Positions 16,788 through 35,692 are shown, numbered from the stretch's first letter. The stretch is DNA of 64,000 nt from Lactococcus carnosus (GCF_006770265.1 NZ_CP017194.1:62001-126000), one strand, 5' to 3'. Translations and numbers: made by a program. The notes: generated by a model not told the origin, from the sequence alone.

Positions 16788-17296
16788 AGAGAAGCAAACG
16801 AAGGAGAAGATTGATTCTACTGACTCTAGTCTTGACTTGTCTAGTTGTTGGGGTGGTCGTGTTCAAAAAATTAACCAAAAAACTACCACAAGTCAAACCC
16901 ATAGTGACAATCCAGATCTGCACCTTATCAGATGCGGATACAGCAAGCTGGCAAAACCTAAAAAAAGTAAGTTTGGATGATGTGAATTATCTGATAGTGG
17001 TGAAGCAAAAAGCAACTGTAGAGGAGCTCTTCCAAAGTTTAATAGATGAGGGTCTGGCTTATGGTTATGGTGTTGATGAGACAAGTGTCGCATCTTACAA
17101 CGATAACATAGGAGATGAGGTCATCAACAGCAAGGGGAGCAGGTTACTAGGGATTAAATCGATTGGGGTGTCAGATACTAACTTTATGGTTGCTGATTTC
17201 GATTATGGCAGTAAAATGCTTAATCAGCAAAAAAAAGACTCAGAACCAATGCTAAAAAAATTCTATCAAGCCTATCAAAAGGCACAAAAAAAATAA
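16784..17296 (+). CDS. Membrane-anchored protein of unknown function in bacteriocin locus
   Basis: 170 residues, not recognised. A very basic N terminus (MKRSKRRRR) and one membrane helix (residues about 10-27, LILLTLVLTCLVVGVVVF) put the remaining 140 residues outside the cell. The outer part is mixed alpha/beta (SLDDVNYLIVVKQKATVEELFQ) with a lysine-rich tail. It overlaps the ATPase stop codon (ATGA), so it belongs to the bacteriocin operon, and a terminator follows directly. It may be an accessory immunity protein or an adaptor that captures the bacteriocin; that is inference from position only. Confidence 0.7.
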   Translation: MKRSKRRRRLILLTLVLTCLVVGVVVFKKLTKKLPQVKPIVTIQICTLSDADTASWQNLKKVSLDDVNYLIVVKQKATVEELFQSLIDEGLAYGYGVDETSVASYNDNIGDEVINSKGSRLLGIKSIGVSDTNFMVADFDYGSKMLNQQKKDSEPMLKKFYQAYQKAQKK

Positions 17297-17307
17297 GAAC
17301 CGTTTCG

Positions 17308-17332
17308 CTTTGTCAGTTGGCAAAGTTTTTTT
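17308..17332 (+). terminator. Terminator of bacteriocin operon
   Basis: CTTTG pairs with CAAAG, extended inward by two or three pairs, followed by seven T. Confidence 0.75.
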
Positions 17333-17465
17333 GTTTTCGATACCGGTTTGTAAGCATGACACCAGAAAAAAAGCCAATAACCAGGGGATTTAGCGTTCCA
17401 GGCTATAGACTTCTATTTATATTTGAAGTAATTGGCGCATCTCAAGGTGCGTTATGTTAAGCTAA

Positions 17466-17651
17466 CTAGAGTCGTTTTCTTGTATCATAGCGCGTAAAAC
17501 ATAACTGTACTAAGTAAGGTGTGGTAAGACTGAGGGGGATGATGATTAAGTAGGCAAGTAGCCATGACGTCAGCCAACCTTGTATAGAAAACGCATGTAT
17601 ACCTTGCGACAGGACCGTCATCGTAAAAGATAGGACGCACGTATTAATCAA
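17466..17651 (-). CDS. Small membrane protein resembling DUF2798, start uncertain
   Basis: About 61-73 residues with two hydrophobic helices; the pattern SFTMTVLSQGIHAF, then GWLTSWLLAYLIIIPLSLTTP, resembles DUF2798 membrane proteins of unknown function. The reading frame is open back to a TGA inside the end of the epimerase gene, but the only conventional start is a TTG at 17651 without a ribosome site, and sequence before it (RLIEKLSIS) also looks like protein. It is either started by an unusual codon or is a remnant. It lies directly downstream of the epimerase on the same strand. Confidence 0.5.
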   Translation of the reverse strand: MINTCVLSFTMTVLSQGIHAFSIQGWLTSWLLAYLIIIPLSLTTPYLVQLCFTRYDTRKRL

Positions 17652-17679
17652 ACTGATACTTAATTTTTCTATTAGTCTG

Positions 17680-18525
17680 CTAAAGATCTTTCATCCCCTC
17701 TCGCCAAGAGTTAAAGGCTAGTTTGCCACCGTTTTGTTTATAGACTGCATTTGACACCGCTCGCTCCCACGGATTTTTGCTAAGATATGAGATAGTATTG
17801 CTGTCTCCGTTTAGTTGCTTAGCATAGTAGGGAGCCCAAATAGGGCCGCAAGCAGGTTCATCATCTACAATATTATAAATACCAGTAGGTAAGGATATTG
17901 CCAGTATAGCTGCTGCTACAGCATCCTGGATATGAATGAAATTTGTGATGCCATGACTTACTTTAGCAGTGCCATCTAAAAATTGCTGATGGATATCCCC
18001 ATTTTTTGCGTACCAAGTGTCCTCACCATATAAGGTACCATATCTTAAAATAACATGTTGCGCTAGTTGTTGTGTCGCCTTTTCTAAGGCTAGTATGCCA
18101 TCGATTGTTGTTTTCCTAGGAAAGTCTGCTGCTAAATCTAAGGGCGTGTCTTCTGTTGCCGTTTCTTTTCCGGCTTCATATGCCCAAGAAATACTTTGTG
18201 AGATGAGTTTCTCAACATGATAAGCGAGTGAAGCTGCTACGATGTGTTGTGTGCCAATCTTACGGATCGTTGCATTGTCTTGGCTACTTAGGTGCTTTAA
18301 ATCAGTTACTTGATGGATAATGATAGTCGGTTTAAATGAGTTAACCATGTCAAAGACAAAGGCTTTATCACGAATATCCCCGATATATGCGCGTGCATTA
18401 AGTGTATGCAGCATATCTGCACCTGATTTTGTTCTTGTTAATCCGGCCACGTCGTGAATTTTTGCTAAATGTTTTGTGATACGCTTGCCTAAAACACCAG
18501 TGGCACCTGTAATTAATATTTTCAT
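17680..18525 (-). CDS. NAD-dependent epimerase/dehydratase-family protein
   Basis: Extended short-chain dehydrogenase with the nucleotide-binding motif GATGVLGKRI at residues 7-16. The usual catalytic YxxxK is not evident: the corresponding region reads SISWAYEAGKE, so the Tyr-Lys pair would have to be YEAGK (fits YxxxK). 281 residues. The substrate is unknown; related proteins act on nucleotide sugars or small aldehydes. Ribosome site AGGAGG. Transcribed divergently from a MocR-type regulator through interleaved promoters, so it is probably the regulator's target. Confidence 0.82.
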   Translation of the reverse strand: MKILITGATGVLGKRITKHLAKIHDVAGLTRTKSGADMLHTLNARAYIGDIRDKAFVFDMVNSFKPTIIIHQVTDLKHLSSQDNATIRKIGTQHIVAASLAYHVEKLISQSISWAYEAGKETATEDTPLDLAADFPRKTTIDGILALEKATQQLAQHVILRYGTLYGEDTWYAKNGDIHQQFLDGTAKVSHGITNFIHIQDAVAAAILAISLPTGIYNIVDDEPACGPIWAPYYAKQLNGDSNTISYLSKNPWERAVSNAVYKQNGGKLAFNSWREGMKDL

Positions 18526-18544
18526 ATATCCTCCTGTTCAGTTT

Positions 18545-18576
18545 GATTGTAACATGCTGTAAACTTTGATACAATC
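18545..18576. promoter_or_regulatory. Interleaved divergent promoters and inverted repeat (mocR/epimerase)
   Basis: GATTGTA (18545-18551) and TACAATC (18570-18576) form an inverted repeat with an 18-base gap. Plus strand reads TTGTAA-17-TACAAT (toward mocR); the minus strand reads TTGTAT-17-TACAAT (toward the epimerase). The -35 of each promoter is therefore the complement of the -10 of the other. Confidence 0.7.
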
Positions 18577-18616
18577 ATATATAAATGAATCTGTATGGGG
18601 ACAAAAAGGACGTGTC

Positions 18617-19960
18617 ATGACTAAATATGAGCAAATTATTGATGATATAAAAGCGATGATACAAGCCGGTGATCTGGTTCAGGGAGACAGGCTGCCAGCA
18701 ATACGTAGGTTAGGTGAGACATATGGGTGTAATAAGGATACTGTAAGTAAAGCCTTATTAGCATTGAAGTATCAAAATATCATCTATTCAAAAGAAAAAA
18801 GTGGGACTTATGTGTTGCAGGGGAATATCACGTCGGATAGTGAGTTATCAGACGTCATAGATTTTGGGAATGCCATGCCCGATGAGCGGTTATTTCCTTA
18901 TGCTGATTTTAGACAGTGCCTTGATCAAGCCATCCAAACAAAACAGGCAAAATTATTTACTTACCATCTAAACCATAAAGGACTTGCTGATTTAGTAGAC
19001 GCACTCTATCTTTATCTTAAACAAGAGCAAGTCTATACACAAAAAGAGAGCATACTTATAACGACTGGTATCCAGCAGGCACTCTACATCTTAAGCCAAA
19101 TCCCTTTTCCAAATGATAAATCGGTCATCCTTATTGAGCAACCAACCTATCATATGATGAATCAGTTGCTTGTGGCGGAAAAAATAGAGTTTGAAACCAT
19201 ACGTCGTGATCATAAAGGCGTCGATCTTCATGAGCTAGAGCAGCTATTTAAAACAAAGTCGATCAAATTTTTTTATACGATTCCCCGGTTTTCAAATCCT
19301 CTAGGTGCTTTTTACACGGCAAAACAAAAGCAGAAAATCATTTCCTTAGCAGAACAGTATGATGTTTATATAGTAGAAGATGACTATTTATCAGATTTTG
19401 ATGTGAATCACAATAATTTGCCATTGCATTATTATGATGTCAATCAACGTGTCATTTACTTAAAATCTTTTTCAAAAATTATTTTTCCAGCCCTAAGGAT
19501 AGGATGCTGTGTTTTACCAGAAGCAATAATAGAGACATTTCTAGCAAAAAAAGTGTTAATTGATTATGATACAAACTTGATCACTCAGATGGCTCTAGCG
19601 CTCTATTTAGACAGTGGCATGTTTGATAAACATAGAAAAGAATTGGCCAAAATATATCGAAAGAAAGCACGCGCTTTAAACCAAACTTTACGAGATCTTG
19701 GCTATGCGCCAAACCATTTTGATAAGACTTTAGATACGAAGTTCGTCTTTCAACTCAAAGATGATGTGGCAATTCACGAGATAGAGAGACAGTTAATACA
19801 GCAAAAAATTAGCGTCGATTTTATGGTTAGAAATTTTATACAGCTACCTCAAAAGCACTATATCAAGATAGATGTTCGTAACATGACACAAAAAAAGATA
19901 GCAGAAAATGTCAAAAAATTAGTTGCAATTATACATGACTCAGTCAGAATAGATGGTTAA
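18617..19960 (+). CDS. MocR/GntR-type regulator with aminotransferase domain
   Basis: Fusion regulator: an N-terminal winged helix of GntR type (about residues 1-68; GDRLPAIRRLGETYGCNKDTVSKAL) and a fold-type I aminotransferase-like domain (about 85-440) with the PLP-binding lysine K287 in YLKSFSKIIFPALRIG and conserved N227-P228 (RFSNPLG). 447 residues from the ATG at 18617, chosen because AAGGA lies seven bases before it; the in-frame upstream extension spans the promoter. MocR proteins sense PLP or amino compounds and usually regulate the divergent gene, here the epimerase. Confidence 0.9.
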   Translation: MTKYEQIIDDIKAMIQAGDLVQGDRLPAIRRLGETYGCNKDTVSKALLALKYQNIIYSKEKSGTYVLQGNITSDSELSDVIDFGNAMPDERLFPYADFRQCLDQAIQTKQAKLFTYHLNHKGLADLVDALYLYLKQEQVYTQKESILITTGIQQALYILSQIPFPNDKSVILIEQPTYHMMNQLLVAEKIEFETIRRDHKGVDLHELEQLFKTKSIKFFYTIPRFSNPLGAFYTAKQKQKIISLAEQYDVYIVEDDYLSDFDVNHNNLPLHYYDVNQRVIYLKSFSKIIFPALRIGCCVLPEAIIETFLAKKVLIDYDTNLITQMALALYLDSGMFDKHRKELAKIYRKKARALNQTLRDLGYAPNHFDKTLDTKFVFQLKDDVAIHEIERQLIQQKISVDFMVRNFIQLPQKHYIKIDVRNMTQKKIAENVKKLVAIIHDSVRIDG

Positions 19961-20004
19961 ACTTTCCGATTTTAGTTGTGTACGACTAATACGGGCTAAA
20001 CCAT
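19953..20004. repeat. Nested inverted repeat over the mocR stop codon
   Basis: ATGGTT/AACCAT, CCG/CGG and TTAGTTG/CGACTAA pair in order around a TGTA loop. There is no T run. It covers the mocR stop codon and could end transcription or protect the 3' end. Confidence 0.45.
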
Positions 20005-20027
20005 TGATAATAGTTGAACCAAATGTA

Positions 20028-20055
20028 TTGACAAAGCTAGATAGCATGATAGAAT
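20028..20055 (+). promoter_or_regulatory. guaB promoter
   Basis: TTGACA, 16-base spacer, TAGAAT. No purine riboswitch fold is evident in the roughly 60-base leader. Confidence 0.75.
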
Positions 20056-20098
20056 AGTAACAATATCAAATTGTCAAGCAAGAAATTGCTTATTATAA

Positions 20099-21604
<1,506 letters not shown>

Positions 21605-21632
21605 GCAATAGTTATGGCTAAAAAATAGTAAG

Positions 21633-21660
21633 AACTAGCGAGACGATTCGCTAGTTTTTT
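21633..21660 (+). terminator. guaB terminator
   Basis: AACTAGCGA pairs with TCGCTAGTT around GACGAT, followed by T's. Confidence 0.9.
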
Positions 21661-21789
21661 ATTATCAAGAAGTTGTGATGCTATATATTGATAAGTTAAA
21701 CTAAAATTAGCATCATACTATAGTGGTGAGGTCATTTTTACCTATTCCTGGTTTCTCTACTGTCCTAAGTAAAAAACATGAAAAACCGT

Positions 21790-21818
21790 TTGACAACGCT
21801 TACAATTAGTGATAGTAT
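21790..21818 (+). promoter_or_regulatory. bglG2 promoter with perfect cre site
   Basis: TTGACA (21790-21795), 17-base spacer, TAGTAT (21813-21818). TGACAACGCTTACA (21791-21804) matches the cre consensus TGWNANCGNTNWCA at all 14 positions and lies on the promoter, indicating CcpA repression. Confidence 0.85.
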
Positions 21819-21831
21819 GGATATAGGAATA

Positions 21832-21861
21832 AGGATAGTTATTATTAAGTTAAGCTAGACC
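21832..21861 (+). promoter_or_regulatory. RAT in the bglG2 leader
   Basis: GGATAGTTATTATTAAG followed by TTAAGCTAGACC resembles the BglG-family RAT (GGATTGTTACTG...ACC), though diverged in the centre. Its last bases overlap the first arm of the following terminator, as antitermination requires. Confidence 0.65.
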
Positions 21862-21903
21862 GAAAATTGATGGGGTTACTGTCACTTTTTTGGTCTATTT
21901 TTT
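21856..21903 (+). terminator. Leader terminator of bglG2
   Basis: TAGACCGAAAA pairs over 11 positions with TTTTTGGTCTA (one G-U), followed by at least six T. Mutually exclusive with the RAT. Confidence 0.8.
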
Positions 21904-21924
21904 GTTGGATTGGGTATAGGACTG

Positions 21925-22764
21925 ATGGAGATTAAAAAAATCCTCAACAATAACGTTGTCATCTCTTTAAAAGGGAATTCTGAGGTCGTCGTCATGGGAC
22001 GTGGTCTTGCGTATGGTAAAAAAATAGGTGATCTATTATTAGCCGAAAATATCGAGAAAGTCTATGAATTATCTGGTGATGGTCAAAGTCGTGTGACAGA
22101 TTTATTGTCGGGTATTCCAGATGAAGTGCTTGAAATTGCAGATGCCATTGCAACATTTGCCAAAGAGACGATAACTGGTAAAGTCAACGACTCGCTCTTT
22201 CTAACATTGGCTGATCATATTAATGGGGTTGTAATTCGACTAAAAGATAACATTGTCGTTAAAAATTTTCTGCTTTGGGATATCAAGCGATTTTTCCCTG
22301 AGGAGTATGCTATTGGCCAAAAGGCGATAGAACAAATTTCACAAAAATATGATATCAAATTGGATGAAGACGAAGCGGGTTTTATCGCCATGCATATCGT
22401 CAATAGTGAGCTTGGGAGTCGAAATTCCTCAGCAGCAAGTCAGTTGACGAAATTGATTGAAGAGATTGTCACGATTGTCAAATATAGTCTGCAGGTGTCT
22501 CTGAACGAGGAAGATATTTATTACCAGCGTTTCATGACGCATCTTAGATTCTTTGCTGAGCGTGTCCTATCTAAAAAAGTGAGTACCAATCCTGATGAAA
22601 TGGATGATGCCTTGTTTGAGATGATTGCCTTTAAATATCCTCAAGCTTATCGTACAACTCAGAAAATTTCAGGTTTTCTACTTCAAACACTTGATTATCA
22701 TGCATCGCATGATGAACAAATGTATCTAACGATTCACCTAGCACGGATTATTGAAAAAGAATAG
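21925..22764 (+). CDS. BglG/LicT-family transcription antiterminator (second copy)
   Basis: 279 residues: CAT RNA-binding domain (MEIKKILNNNVVISLKG, residues 1-55) and two PRDs containing the conserved histidines (LADHIN, IAMHIV, FMTHLRFF, IHLARI). Start placed at ATG 21925, as in all family members; a TTG five codons upstream is in frame. First gene of the beta-glucoside island. Its own leader has a RAT-terminator, and both downstream permease genes have RAT-like leaders, so one protein may control the island at several points. Its PRDs would report sugar supply through phosphorylation by the adjacent permeases and HPr. Confidence 0.93.
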   Translation: MEIKKILNNNVVISLKGNSEVVVMGRGLAYGKKIGDLLLAENIEKVYELSGDGQSRVTDLLSGIPDEVLEIADAIATFAKETITGKVNDSLFLTLADHINGVVIRLKDNIVVKNFLLWDIKRFFPEEYAIGQKAIEQISQKYDIKLDEDEAGFIAMHIVNSELGSRNSSAASQLTKLIEEIVTIVKYSLQVSLNEEDIYYQRFMTHLRFFAERVLSKKVSTNPDEMDDALFEMIAFKYPQAYRTTQKISGFLLQTLDYHASHDEQMYLTIHLARIIEKE

Positions 22765-22793
22765 TCCATTGTACACTTAACACAGTTCATCCC

Positions 22794-24782
<1,989 letters not shown>

Positions 24783-24800
24783 AACAAGCGGTGTATTTAA

Positions 24801-26258
<1,458 letters not shown>

Positions 26259-26314
26259 CTGATTATCATTAAATTTGCGTCCTGTTTTAAGTAATATTTT
26301 ATTAAGTTCACCCC

Positions 26315-28317
<2,003 letters not shown>

Positions 28318-28357
28318 AATGCTAGTTTAAGACATCAGAGACGTAATTGGCTAGTAA

Positions 28358-30686
<2,329 letters not shown>

Positions 30687-30702
30687 AGAAAAGGAGAATT
30701 AA

Positions 30703-32148
<1,446 letters not shown>

Positions 32149-32157
32149 TCTCATATG

Positions 32158-32186
32158 AAAAAGTTGTCTTAGGACAGCTTTTTTTT
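32158..32186 (+). terminator. Terminator of beta-glucoside island
   Basis: AAAAAGTTGTC pairs with GACAGCTTTTT (one G-U) around TTAG, followed by further T's. Confidence 0.9.
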
Positions 32187-32196
32187 GAACTTGTGC

Positions 32197-32233
32197 TTGA
32201 CTAGTTGCTTTTTATAGTCAAAACAGTTACACT
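32197..32233 (+). promoter_or_regulatory. Promoter and inverted repeat upstream of GlcU-like gene
   Basis: TTGACTA (32197-32203) and TAGTCAA (32215-32221) form an inverted repeat over a candidate promoter TTGCTT-17-TACACT (32205-32233). An operator role is possible. Confidence 0.4.
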
Positions 32234-32314
32234 TATAAACGTTGGGTTTTTCAGCCTAATGTTAATCATGTGTTAAATTAGTAGTAACTTATCAAATAAA
32301 AAGGAAATCGATAT

Positions 32315-33199
32315 ATGGAAGGCATTTTGCTAGCACTAATTCCTATGGTGTCATGGGGATCTATTATTTTTGTTTCAAGTAAAATCGGCGGCAACGCTAA
32401 TCAACAGACGTTTGGCATGACATTAGGTGCCTTTGTTTTTGCGCTTGTTGTCTTTGCTGTTAGGCAACCAAAGCTAGATTTAACAACGATTCTGATTGGT
32501 CTAGTCGGTGGTGGCTTATGGTCAATTGGTCAAAATGAACAGTTTAAGGCTGCCAAATTTATGGGCGTGTCTGTTGCAGGACCGTTATCAAGTGGGGCGC
32601 CACTCGTGATTGGCTCGCTAATAGGTGTTCTCGCTTTTGGTGAATGGTCAAAGCCGATTCAATATCTACTGGGTAGTATCGCGATTATTGTGCTTGTGAT
32701 TGGGTTTTATTTTTCGTCTCGTAAGGACCCCAATATTGAAAGCGTATCTGGGCAACAGCATCTAGGAAAAGGGCTACGCTCCATCGCTTATTCAACCTTT
32801 GGCTATGTCTTGTATGCGACGCTATTTAATAATTTATCCGAACTTATTTTTCATGTCAAGATAGATACATTGACAGTTATTTTGCCCATGTCAGTTGGTA
32901 TGATGATCGGTGCCTGGATAATTGCAGGTGGTAAAATTAAACTTGAACCGGTTGTTTTCAAAAATATTCCAGTTGGGTTGATGTGGGGTCTAGGTAATGT
33001 GTTTATGTTGCTGGCTGCAGCAAAAGCAGGGCTTGCTATTGCATTCTCATTTTCACAACTTGGCATTATCATCTCAACAATTGGCGGCATTCTATTTCTC
33101 GGGGAGAAAAAGACAAAATTGGAACTACGCTATGTTGTGATTGGGACTGCATTATTCATTATTGGTGCGATACTATTAGCGATTGTTAAAATACAATAA
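32315..33199 (+). CDS. GRP/GlcU-family sugar uptake protein
   Basis: 294-residue membrane protein with ten hydrophobic segments and no extra domains. The N terminus MEGILLALIPMVSWGSIIFVS and the run GGLWSIGQNEQFKAAKFMGVSVAGPLS are typical of the glucose/ribose uptake family (GlcU, RbsU) of Firmicutes, proton-coupled transporters independent of PTS. It lies right behind the beta-glucoside island and could bring in free glucose. Ribosome site AAAGGAAA. Confidence 0.87.
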   Translation: MEGILLALIPMVSWGSIIFVSSKIGGNANQQTFGMTLGAFVFALVVFAVRQPKLDLTTILIGLVGGGLWSIGQNEQFKAAKFMGVSVAGPLSSGAPLVIGSLIGVLAFGEWSKPIQYLLGSIAIIVLVIGFYFSSRKDPNIESVSGQQHLGKGLRSIAYSTFGYVLYATLFNNLSELIFHVKIDTLTVILPMSVGMMIGAWIIAGGKIKLEPVVFKNIPVGLMWGLGNVFMLLAAAKAGLAIAFSFSQLGIIISTIGGILFLGEKKTKLELRYVVIGTALFIIGAILLAIVKIQ

Positions 33200-33208
33200 C
33201 CTTAAAGC

Positions 33209-33239
33209 ATGAGATCTGACTAGTCGGACCTCATTTTTT
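33209..33239 (+). terminator. Terminator of GlcU-like gene
   Basis: ATGAG-A-TC pairs with GA-C-CTCAT (one mismatch), with a GACTAGTC inner stem, followed by six T. Confidence 0.75.
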
Positions 33240-33254
33240 GTCTTGTTAACGATA

Positions 33255-33263
33255 TGCTACAAT
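33255..33263 (+). promoter_or_regulatory. Extended -10 of AEC transporter gene, leaderless
   Basis: TGCTACAAT, then six bases, then the ATG at 33270: the same geometry as at 4940 and 11054. Confidence 0.6.
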
Positions 33264-33269
33264 ATAGAT

Positions 33270-34223
33270 ATGATACAAGCCTATTTTAATATTTTCGCTA
33301 TTTTTGCCATGATGTTTGTTGGCTATTTCTTATCCTATAAGAAATGGTTTGATAGCCATACGGCAGATGTTTTTTCAAAAATGGTATTAGGCCTAGCCTT
33401 ACCGTTTGAAATGTTTATCACACTCACACAGAAATTCTCCAGAGGAGAATTTTTAAACCTATTTGCTAGCATCGTTGTGCCTGTTTTATCCATGGTTTTA
33501 AGTTACTGGGTTTCAAAAGGTATGGCAACTTTACTAAGTATTGACAAACATCGTCTAGGGACATTTAGTACGATGTTCACATGTAGTAATACGATTTTCA
33601 TAGGGTTGCCGATTAACATGGCAATCTTTGGTAGCCAAGCTGTGCCCTATGTCTTGATTTACTATATCGCAAATACGACATTCTTCTGGACCTGGGGCAT
33701 ATACAAGATTTCCCAGGACTCTCAAACTTTTGCTAATGTAGCAGTAGCCCAATCATTTAGCCTTATTGACGGCCTGAAAAAGCTGTTGAATCCTGCCATG
33801 CTTGGCTTTTTAGTTGGTATTGCATGGTTGTTGACGGGTGTCAAAGTGCCACTTGCTTTGTCAAGTTTTTCGACGTATATCGGCAATCTAACGACGCCGT
33901 TGTCGATGTTTATCATAGGAATTACGGTCTATTTTTTAGGAATTAGAACACTAAAATTGAATAAGGCAATCGTTGGTGTTTTACTGGGGAGATTTATTAT
34001 TTCTCCTTTGCTCATTATCTTAATCACTCGCGTGATACAGTTGCCGGATATGATGGTTAAAGTCTTCTTCATTCAATCTGCTATGCCTATTCAGAATTCA
34101 GTTCCTATTTTGGCTAGACTATATCATGCAGATGTGGAATTTGCAACGTCAACGCTAGGTTATACAGTCTTATCTTATTTAGCAGTTGTTCCGATGTTAC
34201 TTGCTGTTATGCAATTAATATAA
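33270..34223 (+). CDS. AEC-family (auxin efflux carrier-like) transporter
   Basis: 317-residue membrane protein with about ten segments; N-terminal IFAIFAMMFVGYFLSYKKW and central TFSTMFTCSNTIFIGLPINMAIFG (conserved N and GLP motif of AEC carriers). Bacterial members carry malate, malonate or other organic acids; the substrate here is unknown. The ATG at 33270 (MIQAYFNIF) is used rather than an in-frame upstream codon that lies in the promoter. The mRNA is predicted to be leaderless. Converges with dacA. Confidence 0.85.
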   Translation: MIQAYFNIFAIFAMMFVGYFLSYKKWFDSHTADVFSKMVLGLALPFEMFITLTQKFSRGEFLNLFASIVVPVLSMVLSYWVSKGMATLLSIDKHRLGTFSTMFTCSNTIFIGLPINMAIFGSQAVPYVLIYYIANTTFFWTWGIYKISQDSQTFANVAVAQSFSLIDGLKKLLNPAMLGFLVGIAWLLTGVKVPLALSSFSTYIGNLTTPLSMFIIGITVYFLGIRTLKLNKAIVGVLLGRFIISPLLIILITRVIQLPDMMVKVFFIQSAMPIQNSVPILARLYHADVEFATSTLGYTVLSYLAVVPMLLAVMQLI

Positions 34224-34260
34224 GCTATCATGACATTGGCATCATGAAAATACGTCAATA

Positions 34261-34300
34261 AAAATCCGCTTGGCATGTTAATTGCTGCCAAGCGGATTTT
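34261..34300. terminator. Bidirectional terminator AEC gene / dacA
   Basis: AAAATCCGCTTGGCA pairs perfectly over 15 positions with TGCCAAGCGGATTTT. Confidence 0.95.
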
Positions 34301-34302
34301 GT

Positions 34303-35595
34303 TTATAATTTTTCATTTACAAATTTCACAAAGTGATTCCACATAATTTTAACGGAATTACTTCTCGCAACAGCACTTGTTGCTGTCAAATGTAGGTCTT
34401 CTCCATCAAATCCTGGTAGGTAGCCTAGTTTGTCTTTAATATGAAAAGTTACCTTGACAAGTTTTTGATTCTTGGCAATTGCAGCGGTCACTTTGTCGTT
34501 TTGCTTTTTATTGAATGTGATTGCAGTCGTTATGCCTGTACCAGCCATTGGGATAACAGCTGAAAAATCTTTTTCTGGCACGACGTTAATTTGGTTACGT
34601 TGTCCATCGACAACCGTCAATTGGGTCGGTGCATCAGGACTGTCCATTTTAATCCCTTTGGCTGCAAATGTATGGGTTTGCCAAGTACCATAGACATAGT
34701 TCATGAGTGTACCAGTTGCTGTAAAACGTGCTAATTGATCAGCATCAGCATTGTCAGCATTTAAGACAACCGTGATAATGCGGAAGCCATTTTGAACCGT
34801 TGTTGCGACAAAACAGGCGCCTGCTAAAGCAGTTGTCCCTGTTTTTAAGCCATCAACTCCTGGTCTGGCTGCTGGCAGTCCAGGTAACATATAGTTATAA
34901 GTGGCTAGTGTTTGTTTAGAAGGACCATTAGCATCAAAGGGTTCAGTTGCTTTTTGGCTGGTTTCTAAAACATCTGGAAAATCAGCAATTAAATGTTGGG
35001 CAACGATGGCAACATCTTGTGCAGACAGTTCATTTTCATCTGTCGATGATGAACCGGGGTAAATATTTTCACCAAGTACGCTATTGTTTAGACCAGATGC
35101 GTTGACAAGTTTGGCATCTGTAATCCCCCAATAGGCTAATTGGGTTTTCATTAAATCGACGAATTTGGGTTCTGATCCGCCAATTTTTTCAGCCAGTGTG
35201 ATCGCAGCAGAATTGGCTGATTGGATCATAGCAGCGTTAAATAGATCGCGAACTGTAAATGCTTCATCTTTATCCATGACAGCAATGTTAGACGCTTCTG
35301 GATTTTGGGTCAAGTTATAAGCATAATCACTCATTTTAATTTTATCGTCCCAATTTAGTTTGCCTTTTTTAATGGCATCAAGTGTCATATAAATTGTGAT
35401 GATTTTGGTAATAGAGGCAACACCCATAGGAGAGGTTGTGTTCTTTGCATATAAAACCTTACCGCTACTTGCATCTATTGCAAGTGCTGCTTTTGCAGAA
35501 ACGTCAAATGGTTCCTCGGCACTAACAACAGAAACAAAAGGCGTCGTGATAAGGGTAAAGCAAAGTGTTACTAGTAAAAATATCTTTTTCTTCAT
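34303..35595 (-). CDS. dacA: D-alanyl-D-alanine carboxypeptidase (low-mass PBP)
   Basis: Trims the terminal D-Ala of peptidoglycan pentapeptides outside the membrane. 430 residues: signal peptide ending near VVSA (residues 22-26), then a peptidase S11 domain with SxxK S61-ITK, SxN S126-AN, and KTG K250-TGT, then a beta-rich C-terminal domain and an amphipathic C-terminal helix for membrane attachment (ending IMWNHFVKFVNEKL). All catalytic residues are present. Corresponds to PBP3/DacA of streptococci. Single gene on the minus strand. Confidence 0.96.
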   Translation of the reverse strand: MKKKIFLLVTLCFTLITTPFVSVVSAEEPFDVSAKAALAIDASSGKVLYAKNTTSPMGVASITKIITIYMTLDAIKKGKLNWDDKIKMSDYAYNLTQNPEASNIAVMDKDEAFTVRDLFNAAMIQSANSAAITLAEKIGGSEPKFVDLMKTQLAYWGITDAKLVNASGLNNSVLGENIYPGSSSTDENELSAQDVAIVAQHLIADFPDVLETSQKATEPFDANGPSKQTLATYNYMLPGLPAARPGVDGLKTGTTALAGACFVATTVQNGFRIITVVLNADNADADQLARFTATGTLMNYVYGTWQTHTFAAKGIKMDSPDAPTQLTVVDGQRNQINVVPEKDFSAVIPMAGTGITTAITFNKKQNDKVTAAIAKNQKLVKVTFHIKDKLGYLPGFDGEDLHLTATSAVARSNSVKIMWNHFVKFVNEKL

Positions 35596-35692
35596 AGTTT
35601 AAATTATAACAGATTTTAGTTTATTTTAGCTAGTGTACCTTTATCAATGCGTCTACTTAAAGTGAATATGTTGTGTGTTTAAGTAATTGCTA

